Below are positions 29,056 to 37,693 of a stretch of DNA of 64,000 bases, in pieces (position 1 is the first letter of the stretch; the number at the start of each line of letters is the position of its first letter). The stretch spans positions 6,379,501-6,443,500 of the forward strand of contig NZ_CP087176.1 of NCBI RefSeq assembly GCF_024748695.1, read 5' to 3'. Source of the stretch: Pseudomonas sp. B21-040. Its GTDB lineage: Bacteria > Pseudomonadota > Gammaproteobacteria > Pseudomonadales > Pseudomonadaceae. A program made the position numbers and the translations under genes. A model generated the notes under the pieces. The model did not search any database and had not been told where the DNA came from. It worked only from the letters and a program-made list of their open reading frames with translations.

Positions 29056-30271
29056 AGCGGTTTGTGCAACAGTAGAGACCGATAGCGCTCAACACGCTGT
29101 AACTGAGCAGGCCGATCCAGCCCACCGTGCTGGCCGGCCACAACCCGACCACCGGCGCCAGCCACACCAGCGGCACGTTCGATGCCAGCCGCAGCAGCTC
29201 CAGCGTCAACGCCCACGGGCGATTCTCCAGGGCCACGCCCAAGGCAAACAACCCCAGCGCCACCGCACTCCAGCCGAGCACCAAGGCGGCGGTCGGCAGG
29301 CTCCGTTCCAGGTTCATCAAATAGCTGCCCAACGCGATGTAGGCGCAAAACTGCAACGCCACATACAGTTGCTGACGACCGTCCAGCGGCACCTCGAACT
29401 TGCGGAACTGGCTCAACTCAGGCTTGCTCATCGGGTACCTGGCCGCCACATCCGCCGGCCGCCAACCGGTGCGCATAAACCAGATCCGCAGCTTGTCCCA
29501 CGTACTCTCGGCGCGCCGCGCGTCATCCCACAACTGCACATAGAACTGCAGGTTTGCCCACAGCGGGTTCCAGCTCGCCAACGGCGTCGTCACGCCAAAA
29601 ATCACCGGTTCGTTGTCGTCTTCTTCCTGAAACGAGCCAAACAGGCGGTCCCAAATAATGAACACCCCACCGTAGTTGCGATCCATGTAGAGAGCGTTCT
29701 GTGCATGGTGAGCCCGATGATTGGACGGCGACACGAAGAACCATTCGAACCAGCCGAGCTTGGGAATGTGCCGGGTGTGCACCCAGAACTGATACAGCAG
29801 ATTCAGCGCCGCCACGCTGACGAACACCAGCAGCGGCACGCCGAGCACGGCCATCGGCAGGTAGAAAATCCAGCTCAGCAAGAAGCCGGTGCTGGTCTGG
29901 CGCAACGCCGTGGACAGGTTGTACTCCTCGCTCTGGTGATGCACCGAGTGCGCCGCCCAGAGGATATTGCGCTCGTGCCCCATACGATGCAGCCAGTAGT
30001 AGCAGAAGTCGTAGAGGACGAAGGCAAACACCCAGACCCAGATACTCTCGGCCGACAACTGGAACAGCGCCACATGCTCAAGGGCAAAGGCATAGGTGAC
30101 CAGCCCGACACCCTTGGTCAACAGGCCCGTAGTGGTCGACAGCACGCCAGTGCTCAAGCTGTTGATCGCATCCGCCACGCGATAATGGCTGACCCCGCGC
30201 CAACGGTCGGCCAGCAGCTCGACAGCGATCAGCGCAAAGAAAAACGGCACTGCATACAGAATGAAGTCCAT
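29036..30271 (-). CDS. Sterol desaturase/fatty acid hydroxylase family protein
   Basis: A 411-residue integral membrane di-iron protein with three histidine boxes: HRMGHE (near residue 95), HSVHHQSEEYN (near 108) and NHRAHHAQN (near 185). Several hydrophobic segments precede and follow, and an extra C-terminal membrane region is present. The family inserts oxygen or a double bond into lipids; the bacterial substrate is unknown (alkylglycerol, fatty acid or hopanoid possible). The 3' end overlaps dedA by 20 bp on the opposite strand. Confidence 0.88.
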   Translation of the reverse strand: MDFILYAVPFFFALIAVELLADRWRGVSHYRVADAINSLSTGVLSTTTGLLTKGVGLVTYAFALEHVALFQLSAESIWVWVFAFVLYDFCYYWLHRMGHERNILWAAHSVHHQSEEYNLSTALRQTSTGFLLSWIFYLPMAVLGVPLLVFVSVAALNLLYQFWVHTRHIPKLGWFEWFFVSPSNHRAHHAQNALYMDRNYGGVFIIWDRLFGSFQEEDDNEPVIFGVTTPLASWNPLWANLQFYVQLWDDARRAESTWDKLRIWFMRTGWRPADVAARYPMSKPELSQFRKFEVPLDGRQQLYVALQFCAYIALGSYLMNLERSLPTAALVLGWSAVALGLFALGVALENRPWALTLELLRLASNVPLVWLAPVVGLWPASTVGWIGLLSYSVLSAIGLYCCTNRFTRLAS

Positions 30272-30385
30272 GACGCGCCCTGATCGGAATCCGAGGACAG
30301 ATGCTAGGTGTAGCCGCGAATTAACCCTATGGCAACGAGCGACAAATTAGTGGACATTTAACGCCATGAATCTGGAGAAAAGCCC

Positions 30386-31054
30386 ATGAGCAAAAAAATT
30401 GCAGTGATCCTTTCCGGCTGTGGCGTGTACGACGGCGCCGAAATCCACGAAAGCGTGATTACCCTGCTGAGACTGGACCAGCGTGGTGCTCAGGTGCAGT
30501 GCTTTGCCCCGAACATCGCGCAATTGCATGTGATCAATCACCTGACCGGCGAAGAGATGCCCGAGTCACGCAACGTGTTGGTGGAGTCGGCACGGATTGC
30601 TCGCGGCCACATCAAGGACATTCGCGAGGCCGACGTCGACGACTTCGATGCGTTGATCGTTCCTGGGGGATTCGGCTCGGCGAAGAACCTGTCGAACTTC
30701 GCCATCGAAGGCGCCGGTTGCACCGTGCAACCGGATGTCCTGGCGCTGACCGAAGCCTTTGCCGAGGCTGGAAAACCAGTGGGCTTGATGTGTATTTCGC
30801 CAGCGCTGGCGGCGAAGATCTATGGGCCAGGGGTGAACTGCACCATCGGCAATGATGCCGAGACCGCTGCGGTCATGAACAAAATGGGCGCCACCCACAC
30901 CGATTGCGCCGTGACTGAAATCGTCGAAGACAAGGCGCGCAAGCTGGTGTGTACACCGGCCTACATGCTGGCGCAAAGCATCAGCGAAGCGGCGTCCGGC
31001 ATCAACAAAATGGTCGACCGCGTGCTCGAACTGACCCACGAAAACGACGCCTGA
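30386..31054 (+). CDS. elbB: Isoprenoid biosynthesis glyoxalase ElbB
   Basis: A 222-residue DJ-1/PfpI-superfamily protein. It starts KKIAVILSGCGVYDGAEIHESVITLLRLDQRGA, has the nucleophile elbow GLMCISPALAAKIYG (Cys in MCIS near residue 138), and VPGGFGSAKNLSNFA. ElbB proteins have weak glyoxalase activity in vitro and were linked genetically to isoprenoid synthesis. GGAG lies before the ATG. It is a single gene between divergent and convergent neighbours. Confidence 0.95.
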   Translation: MSKKIAVILSGCGVYDGAEIHESVITLLRLDQRGAQVQCFAPNIAQLHVINHLTGEEMPESRNVLVESARIARGHIKDIREADVDDFDALIVPGGFGSAKNLSNFAIEGAGCTVQPDVLALTEAFAEAGKPVGLMCISPALAAKIYGPGVNCTIGNDAETAAVMNKMGATHTDCAVTEIVEDKARKLVCTPAYMLAQSISEAASGINKMVDRVLELTHENDA

Positions 31055-31081
31055 CACACGCCCACAGGTTCTCGGTACGGC

Positions 31082-31537
31082 TCAGGGCTTGCGGGTAAGC
31101 CGCGTCAGTATCCGGTCCAGTGCATTGGCGAACGCCTGCTTCTCGCGTTCGCCAAACGGTGCCGGCCCGCCGCCCATCTGCCCCTGTTCACGCAAGTCGG
31201 TGAACAGGTTGCGCACCGCGAGCCGGTCGCCCATGTTCTGCGCATCGAACTCCTTGCCACGCGGGTCCAGTGCCGCCACCCCCTTCTTGACCAGACGATC
31301 CGCCAGCGGCACGTCGCTGCAAATCACCAGTTCACCCGGCACCGCGTGCTCCACCAGGTAATCATCGGCGGCGTCCGGGCCACTCGGCACCACGATCAAC
31401 TTCACCAGTGCCAGCCCCGGCTTGATCTGCGGCTGCCCCGCCACCAGCACCACTTCGTATTGGCGCTTGAGGGCGAACTTCACCACCAGATCCTTGGCCG
31501 CCCGTGGGCAGGCGTCGGCGTCGATCCAGACACGCAT
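31082..31537 (-). CDS. yaiI: YaiI/YqxD family (DUF188, UPF0178) protein
   Basis: A 151-residue protein starting MRVWIDADACPRAAKDLVVK, with VPSGPDAADDYLVEHAVPGELVICSDVPLADRLVKKG and LDPRGKEFDAQNMGDRLAVR in the centre. It has the PIN-like/NYN arrangement of acidic residues, so a nuclease activity is plausible but unproven. The ATG at 31537 has AAGAGGAA before it; the longer open frame upstream is not coding. Convergent with elbB. Confidence 0.9.
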   Translation of the reverse strand: MRVWIDADACPRAAKDLVVKFALKRQYEVVLVAGQPQIKPGLALVKLIVVPSGPDAADDYLVEHAVPGELVICSDVPLADRLVKKGVAALDPRGKEFDAQNMGDRLAVRNLFTDLREQGQMGGGPAPFGEREKQAFANALDRILTRLTRKP

Positions 31538-31561
31538 TGTGTTTTCCTCTTTCAAAAAAAA

Positions 31562-31627
31562 TCGCGAGCCGCCTCGCCCCCACAAGGTTAACCCTAAACC
31601 CGTGGGAACATGGCTTGCCCGCGATTG
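31562..31627. repeat. Degenerate REP pair
   Basis: A partial left arm (CGCGAGCC..CTCGCCCCCACAAGG) and a clearer right arm (GTGGGAACATGGCTTGCCCGCGAT) lie between yaiI and the FTR1 gene. The arms have drifted and match poorly. Confidence 0.6.
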
Positions 31628-31646
31628 TGAGCGCAGCGAATGTTGT

Positions 31647-33545
31647 TTAGGAAACCTGCACCCGACGCTTCTCGGCCACCCAACTGCGACCGTACAACAC
31701 GAAGATCGCAATGATCGCCACCGCCTGAGCGCCCAGCGAATAGGCATCCGCGTGAATCCCCAGCCAGTCAAAATCAAAGAACGGCACCGGCCGGGTACCA
31801 AAGATCCCCGCTTCCTGCAACGCCTTCACGCCATGCCCGGCGAACACTACCGATAACGCGCACAACAGGCCGGCGTTGATGCTGAAGAACAACGCCAGCG
31901 GCAGCTTCGCCGAACCACGCAAGATGACCCACGCCAAAACCACCAGCAACACCAGCGCCGTCCCGCCGCCGGCCAGCACCGCGTTGTGCCCTGCAGGTCC
32001 GGCCTGCAACCACAGGGTTTCGTAGAACAGAATCACTTCAAACAACTCGCGATACACCGAGAAGAACGCCAGGATCGCAAAGCCGAAACGGCCGCCGCCG
32101 CCCACCAAGCTGCTCTTGATGTAATCCTGCCACGCCGCAGCGTGACGACGGTCGTGCATCCACACGCCAAGCCAGAGCACCATGACCGAGGCAAACAGCG
32201 CCGTCGCGCCTTCCAGCAATTCGCGCTGCGAACCGCTGACATCGATCACGTATGCAGCCAGCGCCCACGTCCCCAGACCGGCCAACAGCGCCAGTCCCCA
32301 GCCGACATTGACACTGCGCACGGCCGATTGCTGGCCAGTGTTGCGCAGGAACGCCAGGATCGCAGCCAACACCAGAATCGCTTCCAGACCTTCGCGCAAC
32401 AAAATCAGCAAACCGGAAATGAAGCTCAGCGACCAACTCAAACCATCGCTGCCCAACAGGTCAGCGGATTCCTTCAACTTGGCCTTGGCCGTGTTCAGGC
32501 GCTGCTCGGCTTCTGCCACCGGCAACCCGTCCTGCAACGACTGACGGTAGGCCATCAGCGATTTTTCAGTGTCTTTGCGCACGACGGCATTGACGTTGTC
32601 CAGGGAGCTTTCGACCAGTTCGAAACCTTCCAGATACGCGGCGACAGACAGGTCATAGGCCTGATCGTGATCGCCGGCGCGGTAGGCCGCGATGCTTTTG
32701 TCGAGGGTGGCAGCGGTGTAGTCGAGCAACTGCGCCGGGCCACGCTTGACCTGCGGCGGTTGCGCCCGCTGCGCACGGAATGTCGCAGCGGCTTGTGGAC
32801 CGTCGGCGGCCTGCACTTCTGCCGGCGTCTGACGCCCCAGGTCGGCGATGTTGTAGGTCTTTTCGGATTTTGCAGCCGCCGGGTCGGCGCTGAAGCTGGC
32901 GATGTAGGTGGCCAGGTCCCAGCGCTGACGATCATCAAGTTGATCGGCAAAAGCCGGCATGTCGGTGCCTTCAATACCCAGGCCCACGGTGCTGTAGAGC
33001 GCGTAGAGGCTCAGATGATCCAGGCGCGTCGTATCTCGCAGATTGGACGGTGGTGGCATCAGCCCGACACCCGCCGGGCCGTCGCCAGCGCCCGCATCAC
33101 CGTGGCAAACCGAGCAATGCTGGGCATACAGCGGCGCACCACGGGTCGGGTCCGGCGTAATGATCGGTGCCTGACTGACTTCATAAGTCACGGCCAGTTT
33201 CGCACCGAGTTGCCGCGCCTGACGGGCCACGTCCGCACCTTCCTGACGGGCAGTGACGGCACTGCGCAGCGAGCTCACGCCCTGCTCCAACCCCGCCTTC
33301 TCCTGCTTGGCCGGCATCGCCGCAATCAGGCCCTGCAACGTCTTGATGGATTCCAGCTGCCCGCGGTACTCGGACTCATCAATCACCTTGCCCGCTTGCA
33401 CGGTTTGCGGGTAGTCCGCGCTGATGTAATCGAGCAGGTGCAACGCTTGCGGCGCACCTTCCACGGTGTCGGCCAGCAGATTGAAACTGCACAAGGCAAA
33501 CAGTGGAAACACCAGCCAGGCCAGAAAACGGGACGGGGCAGTCAT
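31647..33545 (-). CDS. Cytochrome c-FTR1 fusion iron permease
   Basis: A 632-residue protein. A signal peptide (about residues 1-25) is followed by a periplasmic helical region and a cytochrome c domain with haem motif CSVCH at residues 144-148 and a distal Met candidate in GTDMPAF. The C-terminal half is an FTR1 permease of about seven spans with the two iron-binding REXXE-type motifs LLREGLEAIL (near residue 389) and VYRELFEVIL (near residue 500). FTR1 proteins import iron coupled to ferrous oxidation, and the fused cytochrome may take the electron. No efeO/efeB partners lie beside it. Confidence 0.92.
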   Translation of the reverse strand: MTAPSRFLAWLVFPLFALCSFNLLADTVEGAPQALHLLDYISADYPQTVQAGKVIDESEYRGQLESIKTLQGLIAAMPAKQEKAGLEQGVSSLRSAVTARQEGADVARQARQLGAKLAVTYEVSQAPIITPDPTRGAPLYAQHCSVCHGDAGAGDGPAGVGLMPPPSNLRDTTRLDHLSLYALYSTVGLGIEGTDMPAFADQLDDRQRWDLATYIASFSADPAAAKSEKTYNIADLGRQTPAEVQAADGPQAAATFRAQRAQPPQVKRGPAQLLDYTAATLDKSIAAYRAGDHDQAYDLSVAAYLEGFELVESSLDNVNAVVRKDTEKSLMAYRQSLQDGLPVAEAEQRLNTAKAKLKESADLLGSDGLSWSLSFISGLLILLREGLEAILVLAAILAFLRNTGQQSAVRSVNVGWGLALLAGLGTWALAAYVIDVSGSQRELLEGATALFASVMVLWLGVWMHDRRHAAAWQDYIKSSLVGGGGRFGFAILAFFSVYRELFEVILFYETLWLQAGPAGHNAVLAGGGTALVLLVVLAWVILRGSAKLPLALFFSINAGLLCALSVVFAGHGVKALQEAGIFGTRPVPFFDFDWLGIHADAYSLGAQAVAIIAIFVLYGRSWVAEKRRVQVS

Positions 33546-33712
33546 GAATGAATCTCAATTGGTAATACGAAGTAACACATTGTTCCCTCCCAATCACTTT
33601 CACTCAAGCTTTGTCTGCAACTGAGGCCAGCAGCCGCGGAACAAAGTGCCATCATTGCGCTCTACAGTGTGCCGCCTCTTGGCGGCTTTTCTTCAAGGAA
33701 GACACACTGCAA

Positions 33713-35110
33713 ATGGCTACTCGCCTGCGCTTCATGTTTGTGCTCGGTGCATGCTTGCTACTGAGCGGTTGCCCTACCATGCGGGACTACAACGCGGAGC
33801 TGAGCGAGACCCTCGACTATTTCAAAGCCGGCCAGATCGACTCCGCCGTTGCTGTACTGGATCGAAACAATCCCATTGCCCCGGGCGACCTGCTCTATAA
33901 CTTTGAGAAGGGCGAACTGCTGCGGCTCACTGGCGATATGACCGGTAGTTACGCCAGTTGGGATTACGCCGACCGGCTGATTGAGGGGTGGGAAAACTCG
34001 CCACGATTCGGCGCCTTCAAAGCATTCACCGAGTTCAATAGTTACGGCGCCAATGACAAAGTGCGTTTGTACGATGGCTACGACTTCGAGAAGGTCGCCC
34101 TGACCACGCAAATGGCTCTGACGTGCCTGTCCAGCGCCCAACCCGACCTCGCTCGGGTGATGATCAAGAAAACCCACGAGCGTGAAGCAACCATCGCCGA
34201 TAAGCGCGACAAGCAATACCTGGCACTGGAAACCCAGGCCCAGGAGCAAGGCGTGCCCCTGAAATACCAGAACCTCCAGGGCTACCCGGTGGCGACCCTA
34301 GATGCACCTGAAGTCATTGCGCTGAAAAACAGCTACCAAAGTGCGTTCAGTCATTACCTGGCAGGTTTCGTCTATGAAACGCTGGGTGAAAAAGACCTCG
34401 CCGCACCGGGTTATCGCAAAGCCGTGGAGTTGCGCCCCAACACGCCGCTGCTTGAACAGGCGCTGCGCAACCTGGACAAATCGCCGCTCAAGGCCGGTGA
34501 GAGTGATGTCTTGCTGATCGTGCAAACCGGCCTCGCCCCTGCACGCAACTCCGTGCGTGTGCCGATTTCGGTGGACGTCGAGGGCGAAACCTACATCACC
34601 AACATGTCGTTCCCGATCCTCGTCCCTGACACGTCCACACCGCCCGTGGACTTCATCACGGTGGATGGAAAAAAACAGAAACTGACGTTGCTCAACAGTT
34701 ATGGCGACATGTCGCGGCGCACCTTGCGTGACGACATGCCGGGCATCATTGAGCGCACGCTTCATCGCGCCCGGTCCAACGTCGAGTACCTGGCCTATTT
34801 GAAAAAGCACAGGCCCGAGAAATTTGAAGAAACCCTCTTGCAGCAAACCCAGCGAGAGGATGCCGACACACGAGGCTGGCGCACGCTGCCGGACAAAACA
34901 TACGTCGCTCGCCTGCGCCTCAAGAAAGGCGAGCATCAACTGACCCTGCCCAATGCGCCGGAACGCCCACCGGTCAGGTTCAAGATCGGCCAGACCTATC
35001 AGGCCTTCAGCCTGCGCGCGGTGAATAACCGGGTTTTCGCCGCAGATGTCGCCCTGGATCTCGCCCCCCCTCCAACACCGCAGGCTGTCACCAGCCGTGC
35101 TCAACCCTGA
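33713..35110 (+). CDS. COG3014 family lipoprotein
   Basis: A 465-residue predicted lipoprotein: the signal ends in the lipobox LLSGC with Cys at residue 20. A TPR-like helical repeat region follows (DYNAELSETLDYFKAGQIDSAVAVLDRNN ... GDLLYNFEKGELLRLTG ... YLAGFVYETLGEKDLAAPGYRKAVELRPN), then a beta-rich C-terminal half. The ATG at 33713 is chosen to start the signal peptide. First gene of a tight four-gene envelope operon, divergent from the FTR1 gene. Function unknown; the repeats suggest protein-protein contacts in the periplasm. Confidence 0.85.
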   Translation: MATRLRFMFVLGACLLLSGCPTMRDYNAELSETLDYFKAGQIDSAVAVLDRNNPIAPGDLLYNFEKGELLRLTGDMTGSYASWDYADRLIEGWENSPRFGAFKAFTEFNSYGANDKVRLYDGYDFEKVALTTQMALTCLSSAQPDLARVMIKKTHEREATIADKRDKQYLALETQAQEQGVPLKYQNLQGYPVATLDAPEVIALKNSYQSAFSHYLAGFVYETLGEKDLAAPGYRKAVELRPNTPLLEQALRNLDKSPLKAGESDVLLIVQTGLAPARNSVRVPISVDVEGETYITNMSFPILVPDTSTPPVDFITVDGKKQKLTLLNSYGDMSRRTLRDDMPGIIERTLHRARSNVEYLAYLKKHRPEKFEETLLQQTQREDADTRGWRTLPDKTYVARLRLKKGEHQLTLPNAPERPPVRFKIGQTYQAFSLRAVNNRVFAADVALDLAPPPTPQAVTSRAQP

Positions 35111-35122
35111 ATGGAGCGCCTC

Positions 35123-35482
35123 ATGGGATTGAAATGCTTCGTCGTTATCGCGCTGGCCCTGTTGGCCGGCTGCGCCACCGCGCCGCCCACTGCAGCCAGT
35201 AAAGTCATGGCCACCGGCCCGATTGAGAGCCTGGCTATCGGTCCCATGCGCATGGCTCGGGAAAACGGGTTCCTGACGGTCAATACGCAGCTGAGCAACA
35301 CCGATACCGATAACCGGACGCTCTACTACCGCTATCTATGGCTCGGCCCCGAAGGTTTTCCAGTGGTCGAAGCCGAGTCCTGGAAAAGCCTGACCCTGTA
35401 CGCCGAGCAGACGAGCTTCCTGCCGGCCATCGCCCCGGTACCACAAGCCGTGGACTTTCGCCTGGAAATCAACACGCCATGA
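35123..35482 (+). CDS. YcfL family lipoprotein
   Basis: A 119-residue lipoprotein with lipobox LLAGC (Cys 17) and a small beta-sandwich domain: SLAIGPMRMARENGFLTVNTQLSNTDTDNRTLYYRYLWLGPEGFPV. The ATG at 35123 has GGAG at the right distance; an ATG at 35111 is also in frame. In E. coli, ycfL lies next to lpoB, and here too an LpoB-like gene follows, overlapping the stop as ATGA. Its molecular role is unknown. Confidence 0.85.
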   Translation: MGLKCFVVIALALLAGCATAPPTAASKVMATGPIESLAIGPMRMARENGFLTVNTQLSNTDTDNRTLYYRYLWLGPEGFPVVEAESWKSLTLYAEQTSFLPAIAPVPQAVDFRLEINTP

Positions 35483-36096
35483 ACCGTCCACTTGAGACCA
35501 CGCCCATGCTTGTACGTGTTTCGTCCCTCGCCCTCAGCCTCCTGCTGATCGGCGGCTGCGCGGCCAATCACTCGCCGGTGCTGGGCAGCGGCAACATCAG
35601 TTACGGTGATCCGAAAGCCGTGGAGCTGGTGACCAACGAATTCGGTTCCACCGATTTGCAAATGATCGCTGAAAGCATGACCCGCTCACTCGCCCAGTCT
35701 GGGGTCTTGAAAGGCCGTCCGGTGGTCCAGGTGTACGACGTGCGAAACAAGACCAGCGAGTACATCGACACTCGCGACATCACCACGTCAATCAAGACCC
35801 AACTGATGCGCTCCGGCACTGCACGCTTTGCCAGCGATAACACCGACATGCAGAGCCAGGTCGATCACCTCAAACTGCAAAACCAGAGCGGCCTGTACAA
35901 GAAAAGTACCGTGGCCAAAACCGGCAACATGATCGCCGCTCGCTATCGCCTGGAAGGGTCGATCAGCTCAATCGTCAAGCGCAGCAACGATTACAAGGAC
36001 GTCTTCTACACGTTCAGCCTGCAATTGATCGACGTCGAAAGCGGGCTGGCCGACTGGATGGACGAAAAAGAAATCCGCAAGACCACGGAGCGCTGA
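35479..36096 (+). CDS. LpoB-like lipoprotein (penicillin-binding protein activator family)
   Basis: A 205-residue lipoprotein with lipobox LLIGGC (Cys 27 from this start; an ATG at 35506 would place it at 18). The domain resembles LpoB/CsgG: a FGSTDLQMIAESMTRSLAQSG helix, VVQVYDVRNKTSEYIDTRDITTSIKTQLMRSG, and a final beta-strand FYTFSLQLIDVESGLADWMDEKEIRK. LpoB activates PBP1b in enterobacteria, while in P. aeruginosa the described PBP1b activator is the different protein LpoP, so the partner here is open. ATGA overlap with ycfL. Confidence 0.8.
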   Translation: MNRPLETTPMLVRVSSLALSLLLIGGCAANHSPVLGSGNISYGDPKAVELVTNEFGSTDLQMIAESMTRSLAQSGVLKGRPVVQVYDVRNKTSEYIDTRDITTSIKTQLMRSGTARFASDNTDMQSQVDHLKLQNQSGLYKKSTVAKTGNMIAARYRLEGSISSIVKRSNDYKDVFYTFSLQLIDVESGLADWMDEKEIRKTTER

Positions 36097-36099
36097 GCA

Positions 36100-36843
36100 A
36101 TGCGTGCATGGATTGGCATCATGGCCCTGACCGGCGCCCTGGGCGTTCAGGCGGCCCCGAAAATCGCGGTCACTGACATTGCCTATGAGGCCAGCGTGGA
36201 TCAATACGTCCACGTGATTTCGGCCCGGGACGATCATCAGCAGGACTATTACGGCGCCAGCGGCTCGTCCCGTTATGACGAGTACACGACGCAGAACAGC
36301 TACCTGGAACAGACCGAAATCCGCCGATTCAGCGGGGACATCAAAGGTCAGATGCTCAAGACCGGGATGTTCCAGCTGATTCAGGGGACGCCCTACACCG
36401 TCAGCACCAAAACCGATGTGTATGACGTGATCGAACGCATCAAGGCCGGCCATTTCAAGGGGGCCGACTACGTATTGTTTGGCACGCTGTCAGACATCGA
36501 CTTCACCCAGGACATGAACGAACTGGCCAATACCGACAGCTATTCGGCGGTGTTGGCGCTGACTCTGGTGGCGGACTTCAGCCTGATCAATACCAGGACC
36601 TACGAGATCACCTCGGCCTTCACCGCCATGGGTGAGGCTCAGGACACCAAGCTGGTGAATGATCGGGACATCCACGTTTCACTGAACCGGCCTCGGGTGG
36701 TGCGCGAAGTATCGAGGTCTTTGGGCGAGGATGTGGCGCGGCAATTGAGCGAACAGCTCGGGGACGGCAGCGATCAGCCATCGGGGCAGGCGGAGCCACA
36801 CAACGACCTGCCACCGGATACCGCGCCGGTGATTCTGCGTTGA
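36100..36843 (+). CDS. CsgG/LpoB-fold periplasmic protein, unknown function
   Basis: A 247-residue protein with a signal peptide (about 1-18, cleavage after VQA) and no lipobox cysteine, so it should be soluble in the periplasm or span the outer membrane as a CsgG-type protein. CsgG-like features are FSGDIKGQMLKTGMFQLIQG, GHFKGADYVLFGTLSDIDF and ADFSLINTRTYEITSAFTAMGEAQDT. The C-terminus is a Pro-rich, disordered tail. It starts 3 bp after the LpoB-like gene and ends the operon. Confidence 0.7.
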   Translation: MRAWIGIMALTGALGVQAAPKIAVTDIAYEASVDQYVHVISARDDHQQDYYGASGSSRYDEYTTQNSYLEQTEIRRFSGDIKGQMLKTGMFQLIQGTPYTVSTKTDVYDVIERIKAGHFKGADYVLFGTLSDIDFTQDMNELANTDSYSAVLALTLVADFSLINTRTYEITSAFTAMGEAQDTKLVNDRDIHVSLNRPRVVREVSRSLGEDVARQLSEQLGDGSDQPSGQAEPHNDLPPDTAPVILR

Positions 36844-36855
36844 GCGCCCGCCTGA

Positions 36856-36890
36856 TCGCTCCCACGCTCCCACGCTCTGCGCGGGAACGA
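36856..36890. repeat. Dispersed repeat (CCCACGCTC...GCGGGAACGA)
   Basis: A truncated copy of the family seen at 3987-4097, with TCGCTCCCACGCTCCCACGCTC and the facing GCGCGGGAACGA. It lies just after the last gene of the envelope operon. Confidence 0.7.
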
Positions 36891-36901
36891 TAACGGAAAT
36901 G

Positions 36902-36932
36902 AAAAAGGCGACCTGAAGAGGTCGCCTTTTTT
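36902..36932. terminator. Bidirectional terminator between the envelope operon and lysE-type gene
   Basis: The stem AAAAAGGCGACCT/AGGTCGCCTTTTTT with a GAAG loop serves both convergent genes. Confidence 0.95.
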
Positions 36933-36945
36933 ATGTCCGCGGGTT

Positions 36946-37578
36946 TTACACCGCGGCTTTACGCAACGTCGCCATGAACGCCGCCGCGCCGATGAACAGC
37001 CCGGCAAAGGTACGGTTCATGCGTTTTTGCTGCTTGGGGGTGCGCAACAGGCGCAGCACCTTGGACGCCAACCCGGTGTAACCGGCCATGACGATCAGAT
37101 CAACACAGATCATGGTCACGCCAATGATCAGGTACTGGATCAGCAGCGGTGCATGCGGATCAATGAACTGCGGCAACACCGCCAGCATGAACACCAGCGC
37201 CTTGGGGTTGCTGATGTTGACCAGGAAACCGCGGAACACCAGCGCCATCGGCTTGCCAATCTGACGCACTGCGGCATCGTCGCTCATGTCGCTGGGTAGC
37301 GCGCGCCATTGCTTGATGGCGAGGTAAACCAGGTACGCCACGCCGAACCATTTGATCGCATAGAAGGCCGAGGCTGAAGCGGTGAGGATCGCGCCCACAC
37401 CGGCGCCGACAATCGCGATCTGCACCGCCAGGCCCAATTGCAGGCCCAGTGCGTTCCAGTAACCGCGCCAGAAACCGTATTGCAGACCGCTGGACATCGA
37501 CGCAATGGCGCCGGCACCGGGTGACAGACTGATCACCCAGCAGGCTGCAAAAAACGCCAGCCATGTTTGAAGCTCCAT
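36946..37578 (-). CDS. LysE/RhtB family amino-acid exporter
   Basis: A 210-residue inner-membrane protein with about six spans. Signature: WVISLSPGAGAIASMSSGLQYGFWRGYWNALGLQLG (residues 14-49), AYLVYLAIKQWRALPS, and FRGFLVNISNPKALVFMLAVLPQFIDP. Members export amino acids or homoserine-lactone-like compounds; the substrate is not identifiable. The GGAG-type ribosome site is weak. A hairpin and a possible ANR-like half-palindrome lie upstream. Confidence 0.9.
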   Translation of the reverse strand: MELQTWLAFFAACWVISLSPGAGAIASMSSGLQYGFWRGYWNALGLQLGLAVQIAIVGAGVGAILTASASAFYAIKWFGVAYLVYLAIKQWRALPSDMSDDAAVRQIGKPMALVFRGFLVNISNPKALVFMLAVLPQFIDPHAPLLIQYLIIGVTMICVDLIVMAGYTGLASKVLRLLRTPKQQKRMNRTFAGLFIGAAAFMATLRKAAV

Positions 37579-37666
37579 TGCACACCTCGACTCAGACTCG
37601 TGACAGACGTCTAAGCTAATGCGGCTTTGGGCTGATGACCATCAATTTTTTGCAGGATATTGCGGC

Positions 37667-37687
37667 TGCCGACCAGCGTGGTCGGCA
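37667..37687 (-). terminator. Hairpin 6 bp downstream of the MscS gene
   Basis: The stem TGCCGACCA/TGGTCGGCA (9 bp, 3-base loop) lies immediately after the mscS stop on the minus strand but has no T-tract. It may be an RNA-stabilising or pausing hairpin rather than a true terminator. Confidence 0.45.
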
Positions 37688-37693
37688 TCCCGG

